The notes under the pieces were generated by a model that saw nothing but the letters and a program-made list of their open reading frames with translations, did no database searches and had not been told where the DNA came from. A stretch of DNA of 64,000 bases, from positions 62,001 through 126,000 of the forward strand of contig NZ_JACHIW010000002.1 of the NCBI RefSeq assembly GCF_014203395.1. The letters are read 5' to 3'. Shown here piece by piece: positions 16,281-24,295 of this stretch. Positions within the stretch are counted from its first letter, which is position 1; each line of letters opens with the position of its first letter. Origin of the DNA: Saccharopolyspora phatthalungensis. GTDB lineage: Bacteria > Actinomycetota > Actinomycetes > Mycobacteriales > Pseudonocardiaceae. The position numbers were made by a program, and so were the translations under genes.

Positions 16281-17129
16281 ATGATCTTGGTCGTGGGCGC
16301 GACCGGTAACGTCGGGCGCGAAGCGCTCGACCTGCTGGCCGCCGAGGAGATTCCGGCGCGCGCGCTCACGCGCTACCCGGGAAAGGCGGCGCCGCCGCCC
16401 GGGATCGTGGCCGTCGGCGGCGATCTGACCAGGCCGGAGACCCTGCCGGCGGCGTTCGCCGGAGTCGACGAGGTGTTCCTGATACTGGCGGCCACGGTGG
16501 ACCTCCCGGCGCAACGGCTGGCGGCGATCCTGCGGATGGCCGTCGACGCCGGTGTCCGCCGGCTGGTTCTGGTGTCGTCCATCTCCGCGGCGACCGCGCC
16601 CGGGAACGCGGTCGGCCGGCGGCACCTCGAACTGGAACAGGCGGTCCGGGAGTGCGGGCTCGCCTGGACCTTCCTGCGCCCCGGCATGTTCATGTCGAAC
16701 GCGCTGGACTGGGCGGCCTCGATCCGGTCCGATGGAATGGTCCGGGCCGGGTACGGCGATCTGACCACCTCGCCCACCGATCCGGCCGACATCGCGGCGG
16801 TGGGTGTGACCGCATTGCTGACCGACGGCCACGAAGGCAGGATTTACCCGCTGAGCGGCCCGGCGGAGATCTCGCCCCGGGAGCAGGTGCGGGTGCTGGG
16901 CGAAGTGCTGGGCCGGCCCATCCGGTTCGAAGAGCTCTCGCCCGTGGCTTTCCGGCGGCAACTCCACTCCCACGCGCCCCCGGCAGTGGTCGACGCGATG
17001 CTGGCGATGCTGACCTCACCGACCGGCGGACTGTCCGAGGTGCTGCCGACCGTGCCGGAGGTCCTCGGCCGCCCGGCCCGCACCTTCGAGCAGTGGGCCG
17101 GCACCCACGCGGAGCTGTTCCGGAGCTGA
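16281..17129 (+). CDS. NmrA-like NAD(P)-binding protein
   Basis: A 282-residue atypical SDR with the N-terminal cofactor loop ILVVGATGNVGREAL and the NmrA/HSCARG pattern: DLTRPETLPAAFAGVDEVFL, VSSISA, then TFLRPGMFMSN. Catalytic Tyr-Lys is not present in the usual place, as in other NmrA-like members, which act as redox sensors or as reductases with other chemistries. GAGGGG lies before ATG 16281 (the GTG at 16278 is an alternative). It is the last plus-strand enzyme gene of the cluster. Its function in the pathway is unknown. Confidence 0.87.
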   Translation: MILVVGATGNVGREALDLLAAEEIPARALTRYPGKAAPPPGIVAVGGDLTRPETLPAAFAGVDEVFLILAATVDLPAQRLAAILRMAVDAGVRRLVLVSSISAATAPGNAVGRRHLELEQAVRECGLAWTFLRPGMFMSNALDWAASIRSDGMVRAGYGDLTTSPTDPADIAAVGVTALLTDGHEGRIYPLSGPAEISPREQVRVLGEVLGRPIRFEELSPVAFRRQLHSHAPPAVVDAMLAMLTSPTGGLSEVLPTVPEVLGRPARTFEQWAGTHAELFRS

Positions 17130-17165
17130 CCGTCACCGCCCGTTGGATAGGATTGCCGGGTAAGC

Positions 17166-17909
17166 ATGACCAGCACTGCAGGGCGGCGGATGAGCGTGGC
17201 AGACTCCCGAGGATCCGCGGTCGCGGGTGCCCAGACCCTCGACCGGGGAATCCGGATCCTCTGGCACCTGGCCGAGCGGCCGAACGGTGAGACGCTGACG
17301 GAGATGGCGCGCTCGCTGGGACTCAACCGCAATGCGCTGCACCGGATGCTGGAAGCGCTCGCCGCGCACAACCTGGTCCGGCGGACCGAGGACAAGCGGT
17401 TCCACCTCGCCTACGGGCTCGTGGAGCTGGCCTCGGCCGTGGACAGCGATCTGCGTGGCCTGGCCTACCCGATCATGGCGGCGCTGGCCGACTCGGTGGA
17501 CGCGACGGCGCACCTAATGGTGCCGGTCAGCGATGTCGAGGTGCAGGCCGTGCTGGTGGTCGAGCCGCGACTGGCCGCCGCGCACATCGCGTTCCGGACC
17601 GGGCAGCGCCACCCGATCGACCGCGGCTCGGGCGGCATCGCGATCCTGGCGGGCCGCGCGGCTCGCCACGACGATCCGGCCGAGGTGATGACGGCCCGCG
17701 AACAGGGCTACGCCGTGTCCACCGGGCACGTGATTCCCGGCGTCATCGGGGTTTCGGTGCCGGTCGAGACCCCGCCGACCATGTCCGAGGTGAGCATCGG
17801 CGTATCCCTGGTCGACCCGGAGGCGGTCGACCAGGTAGCGCCGCAGGTGGTGAAGGCGGCCCGCGAGCTCAGCGCGCAGCTGTTCGCCTCGCGTTCGCGG
17901 GTGCGCTGA
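17166..17909 (+). CDS. IclR-family transcriptional regulator
   Basis: A 247-residue regulator. A winged helix-turn-helix spans about residues 22-75 (AGAQTLDRGIRILWHLAE, LTEMARSLGLNRNALHRML), followed by the effector-binding GAF-like domain (VDATAHLMVPV, VIGVSVPVE). IclR proteins bind as dimers or tetramers near the operons they control and respond to small organic acids or aromatics. The gene lies between the plus-strand polyketide genes and the minus-strand transporter operon, ending three bases before the convergent stop of 17913-18401. A later ATG at 17190 is possible. Control of the adjacent minus-strand operon is likely but inferred. Confidence 0.9.
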   Translation: MTSTAGRRMSVADSRGSAVAGAQTLDRGIRILWHLAERPNGETLTEMARSLGLNRNALHRMLEALAAHNLVRRTEDKRFHLAYGLVELASAVDSDLRGLAYPIMAALADSVDATAHLMVPVSDVEVQAVLVVEPRLAAAHIAFRTGQRHPIDRGSGGIAILAGRAARHDDPAEVMTAREQGYAVSTGHVIPGVIGVSVPVETPPTMSEVSIGVSLVDPEAVDQVAPQVVKAARELSAQLFASRSRVR

Positions 17910-17912
17910 ACC

Positions 17913-18401
17913 TCACCGCCGGTAGACCGGGTCGGTGGCGTCCCGCCGGGAGCGGACCCAGGCCGGGTTCAGGCGGTCGGTGACTCGCTGCGTGCGGTAT
18001 TCATCGAAGACCACGATGCGGTCGGCGATGCGCCACCGGCCGCCGCGCCGCTCGAACCGGTCCACATAGCGGCACCGGATGGTGGCCAATTCCTGTTCGG
18101 ACGACCCGTCTTCCGGTGCCTGCCTGAGGTAGCACAGGCAGTACGACTCGACCTCGGCGCTGCCCTCGCCGGTGAAGTCGATGAGCACGTTGCTGATGAA
18201 GTGCTGCGAGGAATCGATGGTGGCGTGCCGCTGCCGGATGTCTTCGATGAGCCCGTCCACGGGTCCGTGGTATCCGCCGTGGTTGTCGATGGCGTCGGGG
18301 AAGTAGCAGTCCCGGATGCCGTCGTAGTCGAGCCGGTCCACCGCCCTCGCGTAGCGGTGGAGCACCTGCTCGATGGCGACCCGATCGTCCGATGTGGTCA
18401 C
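17913..18401 (-). CDS. SnoaL-like/NTF2-fold protein (ring-hydroxylase beta-subunit-like)
   Basis: A 162-residue NTF2-fold protein: AIEQVLHRYARAVDRLDYDGIRDCYFPDA at the N-terminus, HFISNVLIDF in the middle and RYVDRFERRGGRWRIADRIVVFD at the end. This pattern belongs to the SnoaL_4 group, which includes ring-hydroxylating dioxygenase beta subunits, scytalone dehydratase-like enzymes and dehydratases acting beside KstD-type flavoproteins. ATG 18401 overlaps the stop of the flavoprotein gene by four bases (ATGA), so the two are translationally coupled. Last gene of the minus-strand operon. Confidence 0.87.
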   Translation of the reverse strand: MTTSDDRVAIEQVLHRYARAVDRLDYDGIRDCYFPDAIDNHGGYHGPVDGLIEDIRQRHATIDSSQHFISNVLIDFTGEGSAEVESYCLCYLRQAPEDGSSEQELATIRCRYVDRFERRGGRWRIADRIVVFDEYRTQRVTDRLNPAWVRSRRDATDPVYRR

Positions 18402-19831
18402 GCGGCGCTCCCCGCTTCGTGGACCCGTTGTGCGGCTTGCTGCCCGGCGAGCCGGCCTAGGACCAGTGCGTGGGCCACGGAATTCCCACCGCCGACGTAG
18501 CGTTCGCCCAGGATTCCGCCGGCCGCCTCACCTGCCGCGTACAGGCCCGGAACCACTCGGCCTCCGGTGTCGAGCACGCGGGCGAGGCTGTCGATGCGCA
18601 GGCCGGTGTGGGTGCACACCAGCTCCGCCGGGAGCATCCGGACGGCGTAGAACGGCCCGGTTTCCACCGGGGGCAGCCGCGGATCGACCTGCTTGGCGGC
18701 CAGCGACTCGTGCCGGAGGAAGTCCGCGTCGTGGCCGTTGCCCAGCAGCGCGTTGAACCGCTCGATGCTGCGGACCAGGTTGGCTGGCGGGACACCGATT
18801 CGCGCGGCCAGTTCGGGCAGGGTGTCGGCGCGGCGGACGATGCCCTTGCCGACCTCTTCGAGGACCCGGTCCGCGGCCCAGTCGGCGTATCCGGGCGGCA
18901 GGCCGGTTCGGGCCGTCTCGTCGAAGACCGCCCAGACGAATCCGCCGTGCTGCTTGAGGATTCCGGGACTGACCGCATACGGGGCGTCCTCGTCCATGCA
19001 CCGCCGGCCGTCGGAATCGACGTGGATCCGGGCCGGCGGCGGGAATCCGCTCTGCCAGTGGTGGAACCGCTGGAATTCGGCGGTGACCAGCAATAGCCCC
19101 CAGCCCCGGCCGAACAGCGACAGGCCGTGCCGTTCGGCCAGCGCGACGTGATCGCCCCGGCTGCCGGGGGCAGCGACCACGAACAGGCTGTCGCCGGCGA
19201 TTCGGGCGTCCGGGAAGTATTCCCGCACCAACTCGGGGTTCTGCGCCAGCCCGCCGCAGGCGACGACGACCGAAGGGGCGGTGACCTCCGCGTCGTCGAC
19301 GACCACCCCGCGCACCGCCGGTCCGTCGCGGAGCAGGTCGGTGGCGCGGCTGCCGAGCGCGAGGTCGACCTTGAGCCGCCGGCGAGCGCGGTCCAGCGCC
19401 TGGATGAGCCCGTAACCCTGGTCCTTGGGCACGTGGCCGCGCCAGACGTCCTCGACACCGGCACGGGTGAGTCCCGGCATGTGGGCGTTGCGCGACAACT
19501 GCGCGGGAATCTCCACGCCCAGCTCGACCAGCCAGTCAATGAGCGTGCTCGACTGCTCGCAGAACATCCGCGTCGGACCCGGCAGCACGCGCCACTGGTT
19601 GAGGTCCATGTAGTGCTGGAACATTCGCGCCGGGGAGTCCTCGACGCCCAGCGCCCGCTGCACGCTGGTGGCCGCGGCGGTGAGCATTCCGGCGGAACGC
19701 TGCGTGGAACCGCCGATTTCGGCCTCGGATTCGAGCACCAGCACCCGCAGCCCCTGCTGCGCCGCCGACACCGCAGCCGCCAGTCCGGCACCGCCGGCGC
19801 CGATGACGACCAGGTGGTAGTCGTAATCCAT
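18398..19831 (-). CDS. FAD-dependent dehydrogenase, KstD/fumarate reductase flavoprotein-like
   Basis: A 477-residue flavoprotein. The dinucleotide-binding fold is YHLVVIGAGGAGLAAAVSAA near the N-terminus, followed by EIGGSTQRSAGM. The C-terminus has GLYAAGEAAGGILGERY and GGGNSVAHALVLGRLAG, the FAD_binding_2 closing motif. Relatives include 3-ketosteroid 1-dehydrogenases, urocanate and fumarate reductases; they introduce or remove a C=C next to a carbonyl. It is preceded by an SDR gene nine bases away and overlaps a SnoaL-like gene. It could desaturate a ring of the polyketide or an imported cyclic ketone. Confidence 0.9.
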   Translation of the reverse strand: MDYDYHLVVIGAGGAGLAAAVSAAQQGLRVLVLESEAEIGGSTQRSAGMLTAAATSVQRALGVEDSPARMFQHYMDLNQWRVLPGPTRMFCEQSSTLIDWLVELGVEIPAQLSRNAHMPGLTRAGVEDVWRGHVPKDQGYGLIQALDRARRRLKVDLALGSRATDLLRDGPAVRGVVVDDAEVTAPSVVVACGGLAQNPELVREYFPDARIAGDSLFVVAAPGSRGDHVALAERHGLSLFGRGWGLLLVTAEFQRFHHWQSGFPPPARIHVDSDGRRCMDEDAPYAVSPGILKQHGGFVWAVFDETARTGLPPGYADWAADRVLEEVGKGIVRRADTLPELAARIGVPPANLVRSIERFNALLGNGHDADFLRHESLAAKQVDPRLPPVETGPFYAVRMLPAELVCTHTGLRIDSLARVLDTGGRVVPGLYAAGEAAGGILGERYVGGGNSVAHALVLGRLAGQQAAQRVHEAGSAA

Positions 19832-19840
19832 GGATCTACC

Positions 19841-20665
19841 TCAGACGTGTTGGGAGCCGCCGTCGACCGGGATCACCGCACCGGTGATGTACCGCGCGCT
19901 GTCGGACAGCAGGAAGTACAGGGCGCCGAAGACCTCGATGGGCGCGCCGACCCGGTGCAGCGGCACGGTGCGCAGCGCGCGGTCGAGCGCCGCCGGGTCC
20001 TCGCGCACCCATCGGGTCATCTCGGTGTCGACGAAGCCGGGTGCGATCGCGTTCACCCGGATGTTGTCCGAGCCCAGTTCCACGGCCATGCAAGCGGTCA
20101 GGTGCCGCACCGCGGCCTTGGACGAGTTGTAGGCCGCCCGGGTGGCGCGCACCCGGACCCCGGCCACCGAGGCCATGTTGACGATCGCGCCGCCGCCGTT
20201 GGCCCGCATGTGCCGGGCGGCGGTCTGCGCGCCGTAGACGACGCCGTTGACGTTGACCTGGTAGGTCGAGGTGAGCTGATCCGGCGGGATGTCGGTGAAT
20301 TCGGCCTGCGGGAAGACCCCGGCGTTGTTGATCCAGAAGTCGACGCGGCCGAATTCGTCGAGCCCGGCGCGCAGCAGGGCGTCGTGGTCGGCCGGGTTCG
20401 TGACGTCGGCACGGCGGCCCGCCACCCGGCCCGCGCCCGCGAGCTCGTCGTTGATCTGTGTGGCGACTTCGGGCGCACCGGCGAGGTCACCGGCGACGAC
20501 GTTGATGCCGCGCCGGGCGAGCTCGGTGGCGAAGACCGCCCCCATGCCGCGTCCCGCACCGGTAACGACGGCGACCGTGCCGAGAAGTTCGGGGTAGCTC
20601 GCCGAGATGGGGCTGGCGTCCGCGCGCGTCGGGTTCGTCTGGTCGTTGGCGGTGGTTGCCGTCAT
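19841..20665 (-). CDS. short-chain dehydrogenase/reductase
   Basis: A 274-residue classical SDR with an extended N-terminus. Cofactor loop TGAGRGMGAVFATELARRG, structural WINNAGVF, intact catalytic Ser (MASVAGVR) and YNSSK. The ending YITGAVIPVDGGSQHV is typical of NAD-dependent alcohol dehydrogenases of the FabG-like group. It sits in the minus-strand operon between the KstD-like flavoprotein and a SnoaL-like gene. A likely role is interconversion of a hydroxyl and a ketone, next to desaturation by the flavoprotein. The substrate is unknown. Confidence 0.92.
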   Translation of the reverse strand: MTATTANDQTNPTRADASPISASYPELLGTVAVVTGAGRGMGAVFATELARRGINVVAGDLAGAPEVATQINDELAGAGRVAGRRADVTNPADHDALLRAGLDEFGRVDFWINNAGVFPQAEFTDIPPDQLTSTYQVNVNGVVYGAQTAARHMRANGGGAIVNMASVAGVRVRATRAAYNSSKAAVRHLTACMAVELGSDNIRVNAIAPGFVDTEMTRWVREDPAALDRALRTVPLHRVGAPIEVFGALYFLLSDSARYITGAVIPVDGGSQHV

Positions 20666-20702
20666 GAAGGATTCTCCAGGGTTTCGCGGGAAATCGGTGG
20701 TT

Positions 20703-21104
20703 TCAGTCGCGGGTGACGACCCGCTCGGCGATCCGCCAGCGCCCGTCGTGGCGGACGACGCGGTCCTCGATGGTGGTGACCCGGTCGATCGCCACGACCT
20801 CGCAGCCGTCCTGCTCCGTGGTCCGCACGATGAGCAGGTTCGCCTTGACGTGGCATTCGTTCGTGCCGACCTCGCGGGCGATGCAGACGTTGGTGACGAT
20901 GTGGTGGGCTCGGGGGTTGTTCGCGGCGAAGGCGGCGGCGAATTCGATGAGCGCTTCCCGGCCGCGCACGGGCGCCGGGTAGGTGGGGGAGCGGAACACG
21001 CCGTCCGGGGTGAAGGTCTCGGCCCACTGCCGCGCCGCGCCGCCGTCGATGGCGTGCCCCTGTTTCCCCAGCAGGTTCAGGATTTCAGACAGCGGACCCG
21101 TCAT
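20703..21104 (-). CDS. SnoaL-like/NTF2-fold protein
   Basis: A 133-residue NTF2-fold protein with AARQWAETFTPDGVF, GREALIEFAAAFA, RAHHIVTNVCIA and the closing RVTTIEDRVVRHDGRWRIAERVVTRD. It resembles the 4126-4572 product in the TFT-DGVF and GR-A segments. ATG 21104 overlaps the stop of the upstream SDR by four bases. An SDR coupled to a SnoaL-type protein is the arrangement of the SnoaW/SnoaL2 pair of nogalamycin, where the SDR makes a dihydroquinone and the SnoaL2 protein performs cofactor-free hydroxylation. That parallel is inference from context. Confidence 0.87.
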   Translation of the reverse strand: MTGPLSEILNLLGKQGHAIDGGAARQWAETFTPDGVFRSPTYPAPVRGREALIEFAAAFAANNPRAHHIVTNVCIAREVGTNECHVKANLLIVRTTEQDGCEVVAIDRVTTIEDRVVRHDGRWRIAERVVTRD

Positions 21105-21892
21105 GACGGGTTGTCCTGGGCCAGGGCCGTGGTGATGCGGTGGTAGATGCCGCCCGATACCAGGCCGCCGTCGACCACGATCTCGGTGCCGTTGATGTAG
21201 GCCGCTTCGTCGGAGAGCAGGAACGCGACGGTCCGCGCGACCTCTTCGGGCGAGGCGACCCGGCCTGCCGGGACGGACCGGAGGCTCTCGTCGACGAACC
21301 GGCCGTCTCCGGAATTCAGCAGGGGAGTATCCACCAGGCCAGGGTGGACGGAGTTGACCCGGATCCCCGCGGCCGCGAATTCCAGTGAGGCCACTTTGGA
21401 CAGTCCGCGAACCCCCCACTTGCTCGCTCCGTAGGAAGCCGAGAAATAGCCGACCATGCCGGCGATCGAGGACACGTTGACCACCGCGGCGCCACCGGCC
21501 TGGGCAAGCGGGCCGACGAGGAACTTCATGCCGTAGAAGACGCTCGACAGGTTGATGTCCATGACGCGGTGCCAGTCCGCCACGGACGTCTCGGCGATAC
21601 CCTTGCGGAAGCTCACCCCGGCGTTGTTCACGAGTCCGTGCAACGCTTTTCCGTCGAGCGCCGCCGAAAGAGATTCCCACGCGGCCGGATCGGCCACGTC
21701 GAGATGGTGGGCCCGGCCGGTGCCTCCGCCGGCGGCGGTGATCTCCTCGGTGACGGCGCGGGCGGCGTCCAGATCAATGTCGGCCACCAGGACTTCGGCG
21801 CCTTCGCGGGCGAGCCCAAGCGCCTCGGCCCGGCCCATGCCGCTACCGGCGCCGGTCACCACGATCCGCCGGTCGCGAAACCGTGCGGTCAT
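21101..21892 (-). CDS. short-chain dehydrogenase/reductase
   Basis: A 263-residue classical SDR: RRIVVTGAGSGMGRAEALGL, VNNAGVSF, catalytic NVSSIAGMVG and YGASK, then IRVNSVHPGLVDTPLL and YINGTEIVVDGGL. The whole catalytic set is present, unlike the SDR at 8568-9308. Its start overlaps the stop of the transporter gene (ATGA, 21889-21892) and its stop overlaps the start of the NTF2-like gene. The three are therefore one translationally coupled block, the tightest in this operon. Substrate unknown. Confidence 0.92.
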   Translation of the reverse strand: MTARFRDRRIVVTGAGSGMGRAEALGLAREGAEVLVADIDLDAARAVTEEITAAGGGTGRAHHLDVADPAAWESLSAALDGKALHGLVNNAGVSFRKGIAETSVADWHRVMDINLSSVFYGMKFLVGPLAQAGGAAVVNVSSIAGMVGYFSASYGASKWGVRGLSKVASLEFAAAGIRVNSVHPGLVDTPLLNSGDGRFVDESLRSVPAGRVASPEEVARTVAFLLSDEAAYINGTEIVVDGGLVSGGIYHRITTALAQDNPS

Positions 21893-23214
21893 AGCGCGAG
21901 CTCCTTCCCCCTGGTCTCCTTGATGAACAAGGACATGATGAGGCTGATCAGTGCGCAGGCGACGAAGTACCCGGCCGGAGCGAGCTTGTTGCCCGTCGAA
22001 CTCACCAGCAGTGTCGCGATGAACGGCGCCGTACCGCCGAGCAGCATGTTGGTCACGTTGTTGCCCAACGCGATTCCGCTGTAGCGGAACCGGGCTCGCA
22101 GCATCTCGGCATACGTGGCGAACGAGACGCCGTTGACGACGGAGACGCAGATGAACAGCACCGTCGGGCCCAGGATCGCCAGCGGCGCGGGACCGTCGGC
22201 CATCAGCATGAACATCGGCACCCCGAACACCGCACCGGCCGCTGAGCCGCCGATGAACACCGGCTTGCGGCCGATGCGGTCGCCGAGATAACCCGAGATC
22301 GGCAGGGTGATCACGCCCACGACCATGGCGATGCAGGTCGCGGTGAAGGCGAACTGGGGCGAGCGCTGCCCGGCGGTCTGCAGGTAGGTCGCGGCGTAGA
22401 CGGATGCGATGTAGTAGCCCCCGGTGATCACCGCGCCGAGCAGGATGATCGTGAGGATCTGCCGCCACGCGGTCGAAAGCAAGGCGAACAGCGGGACCTT
22501 GACGACCACGTCCCGCTGCTGGACGTCCTCGAACTGCTCGGTCTCGTCCAGCGAGTTCCGGATCCACAGCCCGACCAGGCCGATGACCAGGCTCAGCAGG
22601 AACGGGATGCGCCAGCCCCAGGCGTCGACCTGCTCGGCGCTCAGGCCCGTGGTGAGTGCGAGCGCCATCAGCGAGGCGCACAGCGACCCGATGTAGGTGC
22701 CCGAGTTGACCATCGACGTCTGGAAGGCGCGCCACCGGGGCGGGGCGTGTTCGGAGACGAACGAGTTGGCGCCGCCCAGCTCGCCTCCGGCGGCGAAGCC
22801 CTGCAAGCACCGCGACAGGGTCAGCAGGGTCGTCGCCCAGACTCCGAGCGTGGCGTAGGTGGGCAGCAGACCCATCAGGGCGGTGGCCACCGCCATCAGC
22901 AGGATCGTCCAGGTCAGCGCCTTCTTGCGGCCGTACTTGTCGCCGATGTGGCCGAAGAAGATCCCGCCCGGCACGCGCAGGAAGAAGGCCACGGCGAACG
23001 CGGCGAAGGTGCCGAGCAGCGCCGTGGTCGGGTCGCCCTTGACGAAGAAGTGGGTGCTGAGCATGGTCGCCATGTAGCCGTAGATGCCGAAGTCGTAGTA
23101 CTCGACGACGGTGCCGAGGATGGCGGCGCGGATGACCTTGGCGTGCGACTGCGCGGGTCGCGCGCCCTCTCGGTCGGCGGCTGTCGTGGCGCCCTCGGTG
23201 GTGGAATTCGCCAT
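21889..23214 (-). CDS. MHS-family major facilitator transporter
   Basis: A 441-residue membrane protein with twelve predicted spans. MHS landmarks: IRAAILGTVVEYYDFGIYG at the start of TM1, GHIGDKYGRKKAL after TM2, GYLGDRIGRKPVF in the second half and RYSGIALGNN. The MHS (metabolite:H+ symport) family mainly imports organic acids, aromatic acids or betaines, unlike the drug exporters usual in antibiotic clusters. It is the first gene of the minus-strand operon. This argues that the operon may take up and metabolise a substrate, although a role in product transport is not excluded. Confidence 0.92.
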   Translation of the reverse strand: MANSTTEGATTAADREGARPAQSHAKVIRAAILGTVVEYYDFGIYGYMATMLSTHFFVKGDPTTALLGTFAAFAVAFFLRVPGGIFFGHIGDKYGRKKALTWTILLMAVATALMGLLPTYATLGVWATTLLTLSRCLQGFAAGGELGGANSFVSEHAPPRWRAFQTSMVNSGTYIGSLCASLMALALTTGLSAEQVDAWGWRIPFLLSLVIGLVGLWIRNSLDETEQFEDVQQRDVVVKVPLFALLSTAWRQILTIILLGAVITGGYYIASVYAATYLQTAGQRSPQFAFTATCIAMVVGVITLPISGYLGDRIGRKPVFIGGSAAGAVFGVPMFMLMADGPAPLAILGPTVLFICVSVVNGVSFATYAEMLRARFRYSGIALGNNVTNMLLGGTAPFIATLLVSSTGNKLAPAGYFVACALISLIMSLFIKETRGKELAL

Positions 23215-23269
23215 TGAATGTCCTTCGGTGCAGTCCTCGCCGCCCCGCCAGGTGCGAACGGAGGCTTAT

Positions 23270-23295
23270 TGTTCAAATAGTGAGCTAGATGTTCA
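23270..23295. promoter_or_regulatory. paired TGTTCA boxes upstream of the transporter operon
   Basis: Two direct TGTTCA boxes at 23270-23275 and 23290-23295 are spaced 20 bases, about two helical turns. Each is centred in a small near-palindrome, TTGTTCAA and ATGTTCAT. They lie 56-81 bases before the transporter start in an AT-rich stretch of an otherwise GC-rich region, where a promoter is expected. Candidate operator, perhaps for the IclR protein at 17166; no direct evidence. Confidence 0.45.
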
Positions 23296-23368
23296 TTAAA
23301 TGGGAGTATATGGATCGGTCGCGTCACTTGGCAATGGCTCGAAGCGGGTCGGCGCACGTGGTCCCGGC

Positions 23369-23397
23369 GATTTCAAGGGATCATTTCCCTTGAAATC
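23369..23397 (-). terminator. hairpin downstream of the HAD gene
   Basis: Perfect 12-bp inverted repeat GATTTCAAGGGA / TCCCTTGAAATC with a five-base loop, only five bases past the stop of the minus-strand dehalogenase gene. It also lies upstream of the transporter operon promoter, so it would insulate that operon. The arm ends in a short T/A-rich stretch rather than a long U-run. Confidence 0.75.
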
Positions 23398-23402
23398 ACC
23401 GC

Positions 23403-24161
23403 TCAGGCGGTGCGGTGGTCGCGCAGCTGGGTTGCGAGGTCCCGGATGTCGCGGGCGATGAGGTCCCAGGCGCCGGTGGCGTGCAGGTCGGTGCGCTGGC
23501 TGGGCCCGTACTCCTGGGGGCGCGCGATGAACGCCGTGCGCAGACCCGCGCGCTGGGCCGCCGCCAGGTCCGAGTTGTGTGCCGCGCACAGCATGACTCG
23601 ATGCGGTGGCAGGTCGAGCAGCCGGGCCGCGCCGAGGTAGACGTTCGGATCCGGCTTGTAGGCGCGGGTCACGTCGGAACCGATGATGACGTCCCACGGC
23701 AGCCCGGCGTGCTTGGCCATGTTGGTCAGCAGGGCGACATGCCCGTTGGACAGCGGACCGATGATGAAGTCCCGCTTGAGCTCTGTCAGCCCGGCAACGC
23801 TGTCGGGCCAGCCGTCCAACCGGTGCCAGGCCTGGTTGAGCCACGCCAGGTCGGCCGGCTCGATCCGGTCGATGGGCAGGCCCATCTCGTCCGCCGTGGC
23901 TATCAGGTTCTCCCGGTGCAGCTCGTCCAGTGTGACGAACTCCCGGACACCGGTGCGGACCGACTCCGTGGCGGGCGCGTAGCGCGCCCGCCACCGGAGC
24001 GCGAACTCAGCCGCGTCGACTTCGAATCCGTACCGAAAGGCGATCGCCTCGACGGCGTCGGCCACGCCGGATTTCCAGTCGACGACGGTGCCGAAGGTGT
24101 CGAACAGGACGGCATCGACGATCTTCTGCGTAGCTGCTGAGAACTCAGGTCCCACCGGCAT
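23403..24161 (-). CDS. haloacid dehalogenase type II (HAD hydrolase)
   Basis: A 252-residue HAD hydrolase. Nucleophile Asp in AVLFDTFGTVVDWKSG (residue about 20), motif II Ser in GPLSNGHVALL, Lys in RAYKPDPNVYLGAARLL and the acidic motif IV region near HNSDLAAAQ. The cap insertion and length fit the L-2-haloacid dehalogenase subgroup, which hydrolyses short 2-haloacids, though many members act on phosphate esters. ATG 24161 is preceded by GGGAGGTCC on this strand. It stands alone with its own hairpin terminator. No link to the neighbouring operon is evident. Confidence 0.9.
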   Translation of the reverse strand: MPVGPEFSAATQKIVDAVLFDTFGTVVDWKSGVADAVEAIAFRYGFEVDAAEFALRWRARYAPATESVRTGVREFVTLDELHRENLIATADEMGLPIDRIEPADLAWLNQAWHRLDGWPDSVAGLTELKRDFIIGPLSNGHVALLTNMAKHAGLPWDVIIGSDVTRAYKPDPNVYLGAARLLDLPPHRVMLCAAHNSDLAAAQRAGLRTAFIARPQEYGPSQRTDLHATGAWDLIARDIRDLATQLRDHRTA

Positions 24162-24295
24162 CGCTGGACCTCCCGCGTCGGGCCACGCCTCGGCGAACAA
24201 GCCTAGCAAGGACGGCGTACCGAGATGTAGCTCCGCTCGGTGACCCCTGCTCGACAGCGCCGCGATCGAGAAAATGATCCTATGTGGACGTTCGA

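Noticed and set aside
20703..21680. Long version of the NTF2-like gene
   Set aside because: The first 190 residues are an alternate frame of the SDR gene; ATG 21104 with the ATGA overlap is the sensible start.
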